DNA from: Rhodococcus jostii NBRC 16295
Lineage (GTDB): Bacteria; Actinomycetota; Actinomycetes; Mycobacteriales; Mycobacteriaceae
Length of the DNA: 36,501 nucleotides
Direction: 5' to 3'
Assembly: GCF_001894825.1 (NCBI RefSeq)
Contig: NZ_BCWY01000087.1
Coordinates: forward strand, 1 to 36,501
Part shown: one piece after another, positions 1 through 7,786 of the stretch
How the letters are laid out: each line of letters begins with the position of its first letter
Position numbering within the stretch: position 1 is the stretch's first letter
Position numbers and translations under genes: made by a program
Notes under the pieces: model-generated
What the model was told of the DNA's origin: nothing
What the model saw: only the letters and a program-made list of their open reading frames with translations
The model's database searches: none

Positions 1-168
1 GTTGGGCGGCAGAGCATTTCCGGCGGTATCGGTGAGGAGGTCGATCTTGACGACCTTGGTGAACGTCTTGTTGAACATGCCGATGGTGAAGGCCAGGAAC
101 AGCGCGAGGACCAGGAAGAACACAAGCCCCAGCACCCGTCGGCCCACAACAGATGTCGTGTTGCTCAT
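1..168 (-). CDS. MCE family protein, N-terminal 56 residues (first mce gene of the operon, partial)
   Basis: This is the start of an Mce substrate-binding subunit; the rest lies outside the window. The visible part has a short polar N-terminus, one hydrophobic segment at about residues 12-31 (signal anchor) and then the opening strand of the MCE domain. Its ATG overlaps the TGA of the upstream yrbE gene in an ATGA arrangement, which implies translational coupling. Mce proteins carry lipids across the cell envelope to a YrbE permease and Mkl ATPase. Which mce operon (steroid, fatty acid or other) cannot be told from this fragment. Confidence 0.85.
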   Translation of the reverse strand, partial: MSNTTSVVGRRVLGLVFFLVLALFLAFTIGMFNKTFTKVVKIDLLTDTAGNALPPN

Positions 169-1025
169 CCGGCCACCCTCACTGTGGTCGTCGTGCCCCA
201 GATGGCGAGGCTGAGGAAGAAGTCGAGAACGGCGATGGTGACGATCGCGGTGCGGACCGCCCTACCCACGGCCACGCCCACACCGGCTGGACCACCCGAC
301 GCGTGATAGCCGTAGTAGCAGTGGATCAGGATCAGCACGAAGGCGAAGATCAGCACTTTCGCGAACGAGTACAGGACGTCCTGCGGTGGCAGGAACAAGT
401 TGAAGTAGTGGTCGTACGAACCGGTCGACTGCCCGTTGAACACGGTGCTGATGATTCGGGACGCGAGATACGCCGCGAGCAGACCGACGATGTACAGCGG
501 GATGACGGCCACGAATCCCGCGATCATGCGGGTGGTCACGAGGAACGGCACACTCGGCACCGCCATGACCTCCAGCGCGTCGATCTCCTCCGAGATCCGC
601 ATGGCGCCCAGCTGCGCCGTGAAACCACAACCGACGGTGGCCGAGAGCGCGAGTGCCGCAACGATCGGCGCGATCTCACGGGTGTTCACGTAGGCGGACA
701 GGAAGCCGGTGAGAACCGAGCTGCCGAGCTGTTCGAGCGCGGCGAAACCCTGTAGACCGACGACGACGCCGGTGAAACCGGACATCATGGCGATGACGCC
801 GATGGTGCCGCCGATGACGGCGAGTGCGCCGCTGCCGAACGTCACCTCGGCGAGTAGACGGAGCACTTCCTTGCGGTAGTGCACGAGAGTGTGGGGCGAC
901 CAGGCAATGGCCCTGGCGTAGAACGACATCTGCTCGCCGGCCTTGTCGAGCACGTTCAGCGGCGCACGCCCCACGCGGCGCGCCACCATCAGAGTCCGGT
1001 CACCGCGTCCCTTGGCGATTGTCAT
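165..1025 (-). CDS. YrbE/MlaE-family ABC permease, second subunit (YrbEB type)
   Basis: This 286-residue integral membrane protein is the permease half of an Mce lipid importer. It has the MlaE-family layout: an amphipathic N-terminal stretch, then about five to six hydrophobic segments, with the conserved cytoplasmic loop near residues 140-160 (EEIDALEVMAV) that contacts the ATPase. It starts at ATG 1025, four bases after the stop of the first yrbE gene, and its stop overlaps the mce start. The tandem yrbEA-yrbEB-mce order is standard for actinobacterial mce operons. The transported lipid is unknown. Confidence 0.9.
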   Translation of the reverse strand: MTIAKGRGDRTLMVARRVGRAPLNVLDKAGEQMSFYARAIAWSPHTLVHYRKEVLRLLAEVTFGSGALAVIGGTIGVIAMMSGFTGVVVGLQGFAALEQLGSSVLTGFLSAYVNTREIAPIVAALALSATVGCGFTAQLGAMRISEEIDALEVMAVPSVPFLVTTRMIAGFVAVIPLYIVGLLAAYLASRIISTVFNGQSTGSYDHYFNLFLPPQDVLYSFAKVLIFAFVLILIHCYYGYHASGGPAGVGVAVGRAVRTAIVTIAVLDFFLSLAIWGTTTTVRVAG

Positions 1026-1029
1026 CGGG

Positions 1030-1824
1030 TCACGATCCCTTCGCCGGAACGACCTGGAGGTACACCATGGTCAGGATCAGGTTCGCGAAGAACAGCAGCA
1101 GGAACGTGATCACCACCGACTGGTTCACCGCGTCACCGACGCCCTTGGGTCCGCCCTTCGGATGGAGTCCCTTGTACGCGGCGATGACACCGGCGATGAC
1201 ACCGAAGACGGCCGCCTTGAGCTCGCCGACCCAGATGTCGGGGAGCTGCGCGAAAGCCGAGAACGATGCCAGGTACGCACCGGGATTACCCCCTTGGAGG
1301 ACGACGTTGAAGAAGTAGCCACCGGCGATACCGACCACCGACACGAGGCCGTTGAGCAGGATCGCGACGAGGACCATCGCGAGCACCCGAGGCACGACGA
1401 GTCGCTGAATCGGGTTGATACCGAGCACTTCCATGGCGTCGATCTCTTCGCGGATCGTCCGCGCACCGAGATCCGCCGTGACCGCCGAGCCCGCAGCTCC
1501 GGCCACCAGCAGTGCCGTCACCAGCGGGGAACCCTGCTGGATGACGGCGAGAACGCTGGCCGCTCCCGTGAACGACTCCGCACCGAGCTGCTTGATGAGC
1601 GATCCGGTCTGCAGTGACACCACTGCTCCGAACGGAATCGCGACCATCGCGGTGGGCAGAATCGTGACGCTGGCGATGAACCAGGCCTGTTCGATGAACT
1701 CACGGAACTGGAACGGCCGTTTGAACGTGTTTCGTGCGACGTCGACGAAGAGCTCGACGATGTTTCCGGCCTGCGTCAGCGCACCGTTGACCGGCCGCAA
1801 GACCGAGCTGCGGGTAACCCCCAT
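1030..1824 (-). CDS. YrbE/MlaE-family ABC permease, first subunit (YrbEA type)
   Basis: This 264-residue membrane protein is the partner permease of the next gene. It carries the MlaE-family loop EEIDAMEVLGI, nearly identical to the loop in its neighbour, and several hydrophobic helices. It lies 9 bases downstream of the mkl stop, so ATPase and permease genes are very probably co-transcribed. The ATG at 1824 has only a weak ribosome-binding site, consistent with coupling to mkl. The two YrbE proteins likely form a heterodimer in the membrane to which Mce proteins dock. Confidence 0.9.
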   Translation of the reverse strand: MGVTRSSVLRPVNGALTQAGNIVELFVDVARNTFKRPFQFREFIEQAWFIASVTILPTAMVAIPFGAVVSLQTGSLIKQLGAESFTGAASVLAVIQQGSPLVTALLVAGAAGSAVTADLGARTIREEIDAMEVLGINPIQRLVVPRVLAMVLVAILLNGLVSVVGIAGGYFFNVVLQGGNPGAYLASFSAFAQLPDIWVGELKAAVFGVIAGVIAAYKGLHPKGGPKGVGDAVNQSVVITFLLLFFANLILTMVYLQVVPAKGS

Positions 1825-1833
1825 CCGTTATGC

Positions 1834-2925
1834 CTACCCTTGCCCGTGAGTGGTGTTTTCGTATCCTTCACCCCGGTATGCGGGGATGACCTGCGTATCT
1901 TCCTGGCTGTATGCGTAGTCGTAGCCTCCGCCGCCGTTTCCGCCGGACGTCTCGTCGAGGCTTTCCTGGATGGCGATCTGCGCGTTCTCCGGCAGGGTGT
2001 GCATGATGTGGCGGACGCGTTCCTGCCGGCGGGCCACGGCCTGCCGGAACGGCATCCCCGGCGTCGCCTTCATCTGCGGAACGATGCCCTCGACGTCGTC
2101 GACACCACCGGCATGATGCCCGGCATCGACCATCGCCTGCTCCTGCGCCATCTGCGCCTCGTCCTTCTCCTCCGACATCCCGATCGGACCGATCATCGTG
2201 CCGTTCAGGAACTGCTTGACCACCGGCTCCTCACTGGTCAGCAACACCTCCCGCGGACCGAACATCACCAGATGCCGACGGAACAACATCCCGATGTTGT
2301 CCGGCACCGTCCGCGCCAGATTGATGTTGTGCGACACGATCAGAATCGTCGCATCGATCTCCGCATTGATATCGATCAACGTCTGCGAAATGTAGGTCGT
2401 ACGCACCGGATCCAGACCCGAGTCCGGCTCGTCCACCAGAATGATCTGCGGATCCAACACCAAGGCGCGGGCCAGGCCCGCACGCTTGCGCATACCACCG
2501 GAGATCTCACCCGGGAGCTTGTCCTCGGCCCCGAGCAGACCGACCAGCTCCATCTTCTCCATCACGATCTTGCGGATCTCGGACTCGGACTTCTTCGTGT
2601 GCTCGCGCAAGGGGAACGCCACATTGTCGAACAGGTTCATCGACCCGAACAACGCACCGTCCTGGAACAACACCCCGAACAACTTCCGGATCTCGTACAG
2701 CTCCTTGGACGAGCACTCCAGAATGTTGGTGCCGTCGATCACGATCGACCCCTGCTCCGGGCGGAGCAAACCGATCAGCGACTTCAGAAACACCGACTTA
2801 CCCGTGCCCGACGGGCCCAGCAACGCGCTGACCTCACCGGCCGGAAGGGTCAACGTCACGTCCTGCCAGATCCTCTGCGAGCCGAACGACTTGGTCAGTC
2901 CCTCGACGGATACCTCGACTCCCAC
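1834..2925 (-). CDS. mkl: Mce-associated ABC transporter ATPase Mkl (MlaF family)
   Basis: This 363-residue ATPase energises Mce/YrbE lipid import. It has Walker A GPSGTGKS (37-44), ABC signature ISGGMRKR (141-148), Walker B IILVDEP and H-loop His199, then a C-terminal extension of about 110 residues rich in charge and Gly, as in mycobacterial Mkl (about 359 residues). I chose GTG 2925: GGAGG lies 5 nt upstream and the resulting MGVEVSVEGL matches the remembered start of the mycobacterial protein. ATGs at 2928 and 2952 are alternatives, but SD spacing is poorer for the first. The gene lies beside rplL as in M. tuberculosis, but here it directly leads the yrbE-mce operon. Confidence 0.93.
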   Translation of the reverse strand: MGVEVSVEGLTKSFGSQRIWQDVTLTLPAGEVSALLGPSGTGKSVFLKSLIGLLRPEQGSIVIDGTNILECSSKELYEIRKLFGVLFQDGALFGSMNLFDNVAFPLREHTKKSESEIRKIVMEKMELVGLLGAEDKLPGEISGGMRKRAGLARALVLDPQIILVDEPDSGLDPVRTTYISQTLIDINAEIDATILIVSHNINLARTVPDNIGMLFRRHLVMFGPREVLLTSEEPVVKQFLNGTMIGPIGMSEEKDEAQMAQEQAMVDAGHHAGGVDDVEGIVPQMKATPGMPFRQAVARRQERVRHIMHTLPENAQIAIQESLDETSGGNGGGGYDYAYSQEDTQVIPAYRGEGYENTTHGQG

Positions 2926-2990
2926 CATTACCTCCGCGACCGTCCGATGCACTCACCCCGTGTGGGTTGGGTCACTCTATCGCATCGGAG

Positions 2991-3037
2991 TGTTACCTGT
3001 GACAGGCTATGCTACTCATGAGTAAGAAAGATGCCAA
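2991..3037 (-). promoter_or_regulatory. Putative mkl-yrbE-mce promoter with two palindromes
   Basis: On the minus strand there is TTGGCA (plus 3032-3037), a 17-nt spacer and TAGCAT (plus 3009-3014), a plausible vegetative promoter about 80 nt upstream of mkl. A perfect 12-bp palindrome TACTCATGAGTA (3013-3024) overlaps the -10 box and spacer. A second, imperfect one, TGTTACCTGTGACA (2991-3004), sits at the expected start site. Both positions suit repressor binding. No regulator gene is next to it, so the factor is unknown. Confidence 0.45.
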
Positions 3038-3156
3038 CAGCGGGTCCCACAATGCAAAACAACGCGTCTGAACTGGGATAACGGTAGCGAAATTTTTGGG
3101 CGCGCGTCCAGGTTTCGGCCAGTATTCTCGACACTCCGGAGGCGTCCACAGACAAA

Positions 3157-3196
3157 GAAGAGGGCCACTCCCCACCTATGGGGAGTGGCCCTCTTC
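3157..3196 (-). terminator. Intrinsic terminator of the rplJ-rplL operon
   Basis: A perfect 17-bp stem (3157-3173 with 3180-3196) has a 6-nt loop and is followed on the minus strand by TTTG. It lies 32 nt beyond the rplL stop and before the mkl promoter, so it separates ribosomal and mce transcription. Confidence 0.85.
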
Positions 3197-3228
3197 GTCT
3201 GCTCGGTGAGCAGCGCGGGTGAGCCGTC

Positions 3229-3615
3229 TTACTTGACGGAGATCTTCGCGCCGGCAGCCTCGAGCTTCTCCTTGGCGGCGTCGGCCGCGTCCTTGGCAAC
3301 CTTCTCCAGGATGGCCTTCGGAGCACCCTCGACGAGGTCCTTGGCTTCCTTCAGGCCGAGGCCGGAAACGACCTCACGGACGACCTTGATGACCTGGATC
3401 TTCTTGTCGCCAGCCGACTCGAGGATGACGTCGAACTCGTCCTGCTCCTCGGCAGCCTCGGCAGCAGCCGGCGCTCCGCCTGCAGCAGCAACGGCAACCG
3501 GAGCGGCAGCGGTGACCTCGAAGGTCTCCTCGAACGCCTTCACGAACTCCGAGAGCTCGAGGAGGGTGAGCTCCTTGAACTGGTCCAACAACTCTTCGGT
3601 GCTGAGCTTCGCCAT
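3229..3615 (-). CDS. rplL: 50S ribosomal protein L7/L12
   Basis: This is the 128-residue stalk protein that recruits elongation factors to the ribosome as dimers bound to L10. It has the N-terminal dimerisation region (MAKLSTEELLDQFKEL), an Ala/Glu-rich hinge and the conserved C-terminal domain with GLGLKEAKDLVEGAP. The start at ATG 3615 is set by family alignment and GGAAGGA upstream; an in-frame codon nine residues earlier is not supported. It lies 78 nt after rplJ in the same operon. Confidence 0.98.
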   Translation of the reverse strand: MAKLSTEELLDQFKELTLLELSEFVKAFEETFEVTAAAPVAVAAAGGAPAAAEAAEEQDEFDVILESAGDKKIQVIKVVREVVSGLGLKEAKDLVEGAPKAILEKVAKDAADAAKEKLEAAGAKISVK

Positions 3616-3693
3616 TGTGGCGGTCCTTCCTGTAAGTCCCATGTCGCTGATCCGCGACCGGGCGGGGTTATAGCAGTGATGCGCGGGTGCGGA

Positions 3694-4254
3694 TCAGCTT
3701 TCGGCTGCAGCCTCGGCGGGAGCTTCGGCAGCTCCACCTTCTGCGGCCTTCTTTTCCTGCAGTGCAGCAGCCAGACGGGCCACCTGCGAAGCAGGAGCGT
3801 TGAACAGGCCTGCGGCCTTTGCCAAGTTGCCCTTCATCGCGCCGGCAAGCTTGGCCAACAGGATTTCGCGGGACTCGAGGTCCGCGATCTTGTTGACCTC
3901 GTCCACGGACAGCGCAGCGCCGTCCATGTAGCCGCCCTTGATGATGAGCGCCTTGTTGTCCTTCGCGAAGTTCTTCAGAGCCTTCGCAGCATCGACGGGC
4001 TCGCCCTTGATGAATGCAATGGCGGTCGGACCGACGAAAAGGTCATCAAGGCCCTCGACGCCCGCCTCAGCAGCGGCACGCTTGACCAGGGTGTTCTTGG
4101 CGACGGAGTAGGTGGCACCTTCTCCGAGAGCGCGTCGCAGTGTCGTGATGTTGCCCACCGTCAGACCACGGTATTCCGTGATCACAGCAGCGGTCGAACC
4201 CTTGAACTGCTCGGTGATCTCCGCAACTGCGGAAACCTTCTCAGGCTTTGCCAT
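3694..4254 (-). CDS. rplJ: 50S ribosomal protein L10
   Basis: This 186-residue protein is the base of the L7/L12 stalk. It has the typical opening MAKPEKVSAVAEI, the TEYRGLTV segment, and a C-terminal Ala/Glu tail that carries the L12 binding helix. ATG 4254 follows GAGGAGG at good spacing. The frame stays open for 51 more codons upstream, but that stretch crosses a hairpin terminator and is not like L10. L10-L12 complexes repress their own operon in many bacteria by binding the rplJ leader; the long leader here allows that. Confidence 0.98.
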   Translation of the reverse strand: MAKPEKVSAVAEITEQFKGSTAAVITEYRGLTVGNITTLRRALGEGATYSVAKNTLVKRAAAEAGVEGLDDLFVGPTAIAFIKGEPVDAAKALKNFAKDNKALIIKGGYMDGAALSVDEVNKIADLESREILLAKLAGAMKGNLAKAAGLFNAPASQVARLAAALQEKKAAEGGAAEAPAEAAAES

Positions 4255-4342
4255 ACTTCGCCTCCTCTCATGACAGTCGTTATCCCACTTCGGAGCCGCT
4301 GTGCACCGCCGGGAATCCCGGAGCGCACAATCCACGACATGC

Positions 4343-4372
4343 AAAACGCCCCGGTGCAGGGCACACGGGGCG
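4343..4372 (-). terminator. Attenuator-type terminator in the rplJ leader
   Basis: On the minus strand CGCCCCG and CGGGGCG pair around an inner GTGC/GCAC helix, directly followed by TTTT. It lies 88 nt upstream of the rplJ ATG with no gene in front of it on that strand, so it can only act as a conditional terminator of the rplJ-rplL transcript. This matches the idea of L10-leader attenuation. The antiterminator fold was not computed. Confidence 0.6.
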
Positions 4373-4390
4373 TGAAAGGAAGCCATTCGG

Positions 4391-4420
4391 TCAGCACGCA
4401 AACGCACGACCGATACGCAT
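4391..4420 (-). promoter_or_regulatory. Possible 9-codon leader peptide upstream of the rplJ attenuator
   Basis: ATG 4420 with GAGG 7 nt upstream opens a reading frame for MRIGRAFAC, ending 18 nt before the terminator hairpin. The placement resembles leader-peptide attenuation. Such a short frame can occur by chance. Confidence 0.2.
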
Positions 4421-4671
4421 CCCCCTACCTCGTCCTCCTGCGTGGGCCGCCGGACATTCCCGGACTTTCAATCGCACCCTTTCGGGGGCGATCACCAACG
4501 GTCTTGGGTAGAACATGATTTGGGGTGAAGTTCGAATACTGCATTGAACTCCGCAGGACAGATTACGGCATGTCCTGCACTACCGCCAAATCGCGACCGG
4601 ACCCATCCGTCATAGTGACCGGCGTCACTCGGCATGCGGCGGTGTGGTTCATCAGACTGAAGCTGCGCCCA

Positions 4672-4700
4672 TTTACCTGTTACGAGACGTAACATATATG
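4672..4700 (+). promoter_or_regulatory. Putative MFS gene promoter with operator in the spacer
   Basis: TTTACC (4672-4677) and TATATG (4695-4700) are exactly 17 nt apart. The spacer is a perfect inverted repeat, TGTTAC-GAGAC-GTAACA (4678-4694). A palindrome filling the -35/-10 spacer is typical of TetR-type repressor operators of drug exporters. The expected start site is only about 9 nt before ATG 4716, so the transcript would be nearly leaderless; no Shine-Dalgarno is seen. Confidence 0.5.
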
Positions 4701-4715
4701 AGCTAGCTTTTCCTC

Positions 4716-6335
4716 ATGACAATCCTCGAAGCCCGAGCCGTCGTAACCGGGTCCCGGACGCGGAGATTCCTCGCGCTCGCCGTGATCTGCCTGGCCGAAC
4801 TGCTCGTCGTGCTCGACAACACCATCGTCAACGTCGCGCTCCCCTCCATCGGCGTCGAACTCCGCACCAGCGTCAGCGGGCTCCAATGGGTCGTCGACGC
4901 CTACACCCTGACCTTCGCCGGCCTGCTGCTGGCGTTCGGCAACCTCGGCGATCGCTACGGTCGCCGACGCGTCATGGTCATCGGGTTGATCGGCGTCGCC
5001 GTCATGTCGATCGCCGGCGCCAACGCCGAGAGTCTCGGCCAGGTCATCGCAGCACGCGCGGCGATGGGCGTCTTCGCCGCCGCCGTCTTTCCCGCGACCC
5101 TCGCGCTCATCATCAACATCTTCACCGACGTGCGGGAACGGGCACTGGCCATCGCCGCCTGGACCGCGATGGCCGGGTTCGCGATCGCCATCGGGCCGAT
5201 GGCCGGCGGCTGGTTGCTCGAGCACTTCAGCTGGCACTCGGTCTTCTGGATCAACGTGCCGATCGCCGTCTTCGCTGCGGCAGCAACGCTGCTGCTGGTG
5301 CCGGAATCGCGTGCGTCCGTCGTCGGACACATGGACCTCGTCGGAATCGCCGCCTCGATCATCGGAACCACCGTGCTCGTGTGGGCGATCATCGAGGCCC
5401 CTCACCACGGTTGGACGTCGTCCGTCACGGTCGGCGCCGTCGCCCTCGCGATCGCCGTCCTCCTCGGTTTCGTCCTCTGGGAGCTGCGCACCGAACACCC
5501 GATCCTCGACCTGCGGCTGTTCCGCAATCGCAGGTTCTCGCTGCCCGCTCTCGCGATCGCGATCGGCTACTTCTCCATGTTCGGGTTCCTGTTCCTCATC
5601 ACCCAGTACTTCCAGGGGGTCCGCGAGTACACACCGTTCGAGTTCGGTGTCGCATCGCTACCGTTCGCGGTGTCCGTGGCGGTCGGCGCGCCCGTCGCCA
5701 CACTCCTCGCCCAGCGGATCGGGACGACTCCCGTGATCGTGTTCGGACTTCTCCTCACCGGAGTCGGCCTCTACCTCGGCGGTCAGGTGGCCGTCGACAG
5801 CAGCTATCTGACGGACGTCCTGCCGTCGATGGTGTCGATGGCACTCGGGCTGGCGATCGTGCAGGGTCCCGCGACAGAATCGATCATGGCGTCGCTGCCC
5901 CTCGACGAGGCGGGAGCGGGATCGGCGGTGAACGACACGACCAGGGAGATCGGGGGGACACTCGGCGTCGCCGTGCTCGGATCGATCGTCGCCTCGTACT
6001 ACGCCACGACGATGAGTCCGCTGCTCGAACGGATTCCGGCAACCTTCATGAACGAGGACGAGAAGGGGTTCGCAGGGGCCACGGTTCTGAGTGTGCTCGA
6101 GATCCGCAAACGGGAGATCCCGCCGTTCCTCGAACAGCAGCGTGAAAATCTCATCCTCACCATGAAGGCGACGGTGCTGCAGGGCTCGCACACCGCGTCG
6201 CTCGTCGCGGCAGGCGCCGTCGTCGTCTGCGCGGTGGTCGTCGCGATCTTCATGCCGTGGGCGCCGGCGCGCACGGATTCCGTGATGCTCGCCTGGCGGA
6301 AGGAGCCCGCACCGGGGCCGGACGACGAAGACTGA
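4716..6335 (+). CDS. MFS transporter, DHA2 (EmrB/QacA-like) family
   Basis: This 539-residue membrane protein has the length and motifs of 14-helix drug:proton antiporters: LDNTIVNVALP in helix 1 (33-43) and motif A GNLGDRYGRR in the 2-3 loop (75-84). A soluble insertion rich in Glu/Arg precedes the last helix (about 445-485), followed by a charged C-terminus. It likely exports amphipathic toxic compounds; the substrate cannot be told. It is a single gene placed between rplJ and rplA and divergent from rplJ, where M. tuberculosis carries other genes. No regulator gene is adjacent, although the promoter has an operator-like palindrome. Confidence 0.92.
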   Translation: MTILEARAVVTGSRTRRFLALAVICLAELLVVLDNTIVNVALPSIGVELRTSVSGLQWVVDAYTLTFAGLLLAFGNLGDRYGRRRVMVIGLIGVAVMSIAGANAESLGQVIAARAAMGVFAAAVFPATLALIINIFTDVRERALAIAAWTAMAGFAIAIGPMAGGWLLEHFSWHSVFWINVPIAVFAAAATLLLVPESRASVVGHMDLVGIAASIIGTTVLVWAIIEAPHHGWTSSVTVGAVALAIAVLLGFVLWELRTEHPILDLRLFRNRRFSLPALAIAIGYFSMFGFLFLITQYFQGVREYTPFEFGVASLPFAVSVAVGAPVATLLAQRIGTTPVIVFGLLLTGVGLYLGGQVAVDSSYLTDVLPSMVSMALGLAIVQGPATESIMASLPLDEAGAGSAVNDTTREIGGTLGVAVLGSIVASYYATTMSPLLERIPATFMNEDEKGFAGATVLSVLEIRKREIPPFLEQQRENLILTMKATVLQGSHTASLVAAGAVVVCAVVVAIFMPWAPARTDSVMLAWRKEPAPGPDDED

Positions 6336-6344
6336 CCCGGAAAG

Positions 6345-6384
6345 CAGTTCGGCCGGTACGGAAGATTCCGTACCGGCCGAACTG
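6345..6384. terminator. Bidirectional terminator between MFS gene and rplA
   Basis: A perfect 19-bp inverted repeat (6345-6363 and 6366-6384) sits between two convergent genes. It is flanked by AAAG on the left, giving CTTT for minus-strand transcripts, so it is a better terminator for rplA than for the MFS gene. Confidence 0.8.
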
Positions 6385-6397
6385 TGTGAAGCGAGAC

Positions 6398-7114
6398 TTA
6401 CGCGTCGGCATCCTCGAGAAGGTTGCGGGTGCGGTTCGGGTCCACCGGGATGCCCGGGCCGGTGGTGGTCGAAACGGTGACCTTCTTGACGTAGCGGCCC
6501 TTCGCGGAGGACGGCTTCGCACGCAGGATCTCGTCCAGCGCGGCGCCGTAGTTCTCCACCAGCTTGGCGTCGTCGAACGACGCCTTGCCGATCACGAAGT
6601 GCAGGTTGGCCTGCTTGTCGACGCGGAAGTTGATCTTTCCGCCCTTGATGTCCGCGACAGCCTTCGTGACGTCAGCCGTCACGGTGCCGGTCTTCGGGTT
6701 CGGCATCAGGCCACGCGGTCCGAGGACGCGGGCGATGCGGCCGACCTTGGCCATCTGGTCGGGAGTCGCGATGGCGGCGTCGAAATCGAGCCATCCGCCC
6801 TGGATCCGCTCGATGAGGTCCTCGGCGCCGACGGCGTCGGCTCCAGCGGCCTCGGCCTCGGCGGCCTTCTCACCGACGGCGAACACGATGACGCGGGCGG
6901 TCTTACCGGTGCCGTGCGGCAGGTTGACCGTGCCGCGGACCATCTGGTCCGCCTTGCGGGGGTCGACGCCCAGACGGACGGCAACCTCGACGGTCGCGTC
7001 CATCTTGCTCGACGACGTCTCCTTCGCCAGCTTCGCAGCCTGCAGCGGGCTGTACAGCTTGTCGAAGTCGATCTTCTCAGCGGCGGCGAGATACGCCTTG
7101 CTGCGCTTTGCCAT
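6398..7114 (-). CDS. rplA: 50S ribosomal protein L1
   Basis: This 238-residue protein is the L1 stalk component that binds 23S rRNA and helps release deacylated tRNA. It has the conserved [16 protein letters not shown] start and the [14 protein letters not shown] motif of the rRNA-binding face. ATG 7114 is preceded by AGGA. It is the last gene of the tRNA-Trp-secE-nusG-rplK-rplA run. In other bacteria L1 represses its own operon through the rplK leader; no clear mimic of its rRNA site was identified here. Confidence 0.98.
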
Positions 7115-7212
7115 TTCTTCTGTCCTAACTTCTCACCGCAGTGTGTGTCTTGTCTGCGGTGGTGAATGGTTCAGTAGTGGTCGGGGCCTGGCCGGCCCTC
7201 CCACGATTTCTC

Positions 7213-7279
7213 GACGGCGGTGCCGTCAGTCGATCAGCGACGGCGGAGCCGTCAGTAGAACGCCGACGGCGGTGCCGTC
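7213..7279. repeat. Three tandem GC-rich mini-palindromes between rplK and rplA
   Basis: Three copies of GACGGCGGWGCCGTCAG lie at 7213, 7239 and 7265, exactly 26 bp apart. Each has a perfect 6-bp stem (GACGGC/GCCGTC) and a 3-nt loop, separated by unrelated 9-nt linkers. The array fills much of the 178-bp rplK-rplA gap. The RNA on the minus strand would form three successive hairpins, perhaps tuning readthrough or mRNA stability. Confidence 0.85.
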
Positions 7280-7292
7280 AGGTGTCCAGAGC

Positions 7293-7727
7293 TCAGCCGT
7301 CGACCGTGATACCCATCGAGCGTGCGGTGCCGGCGATGATCTTCGCGGCCTGCTCGATGTCGTTCGCGTTGAGGTCTTCCTGCTTGGTCTTCGCGATTTC
7401 GCGCACCTGGTCCATGGTCACGGAAGCAACCTTGGTCTTGTGCGGCTCGCCGGAGCCCTTCTGGACGCCTGCAGCCTTGAGCAGCAGCTTGGCAGCCGGA
7501 GGGGTCTTCAGCTTGAAATCGAAGGTCCGGTCTTCGTAGACCGAGATCTCGACCGGCACCACGTTGCCGCGCTGGGACTCAGTCGCCGCGTTGTAGGCCT
7601 TGCAGAACTCCATGATGTTCACGCCGTGCTGACCAAGCGCGGGACCCACGGGCGGTGCAGGGTTAGCCTGACCGGCCTGGATCTGAAGCTTGATGAGCCC
7701 TGCGAGCTTCTTCTTCTTGGGGGGCAT
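7293..7727 (-). CDS. rplK: 50S ribosomal protein L11
   Basis: This 144-residue ribosomal protein binds the GTPase-associated region of 23S rRNA. It has the [15 protein letters not shown] start and the Pro-rich [17 protein letters not shown] segment that contacts release and elongation factors and is the site of thiopeptide action. ATG 7727 follows AGGA. It is 59 nt downstream of nusG on the same strand. Confidence 0.98.
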
Positions 7728-7786
7728 CTCGAATTCCTAATTCTTGCTGGGTGTGTTTCTTGCTACTGCAGTGCAAGTGTGTGGCG

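Larger units (their letters stand above)
4255..4671. other. Intergenic region between divergent rplJ and MFS gene (rplJ leader and promoters)
   Basis: The stretch holds the untranslated leader of rplJ on the minus strand, with an intrinsic terminator (4343-4372) and a possible tiny leader ORF (4391-4420). Other hairpins are CCGGG-AAT-CCCGG (4310-4322) and an imperfect 8-bp stem at 4472-4491. I did not find a convincing rplJ -35/-10 pair. No further gene is visible. Confidence 0.5.

Noticed and set aside
1840..3021. 393-codon open frame on the plus strand opposite mkl
   Set aside because: It is antisense to a clear ABC ATPase, has Arg/His/Asp-rich low-complexity composition typical of shadow frames in high-GC DNA, and no ribosome-binding site.
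3012..3326. Small minus-strand open frames across the rplL terminator
   Set aside because: They cross a perfect 17-bp terminator stem and the end of rplL; composition is that of noise.
4255..4407. 51-codon extension of rplJ upstream of ATG 4254
   Set aside because: It includes the leader terminator, is unlike L10, and ATG 4254 has GAGGAGG.
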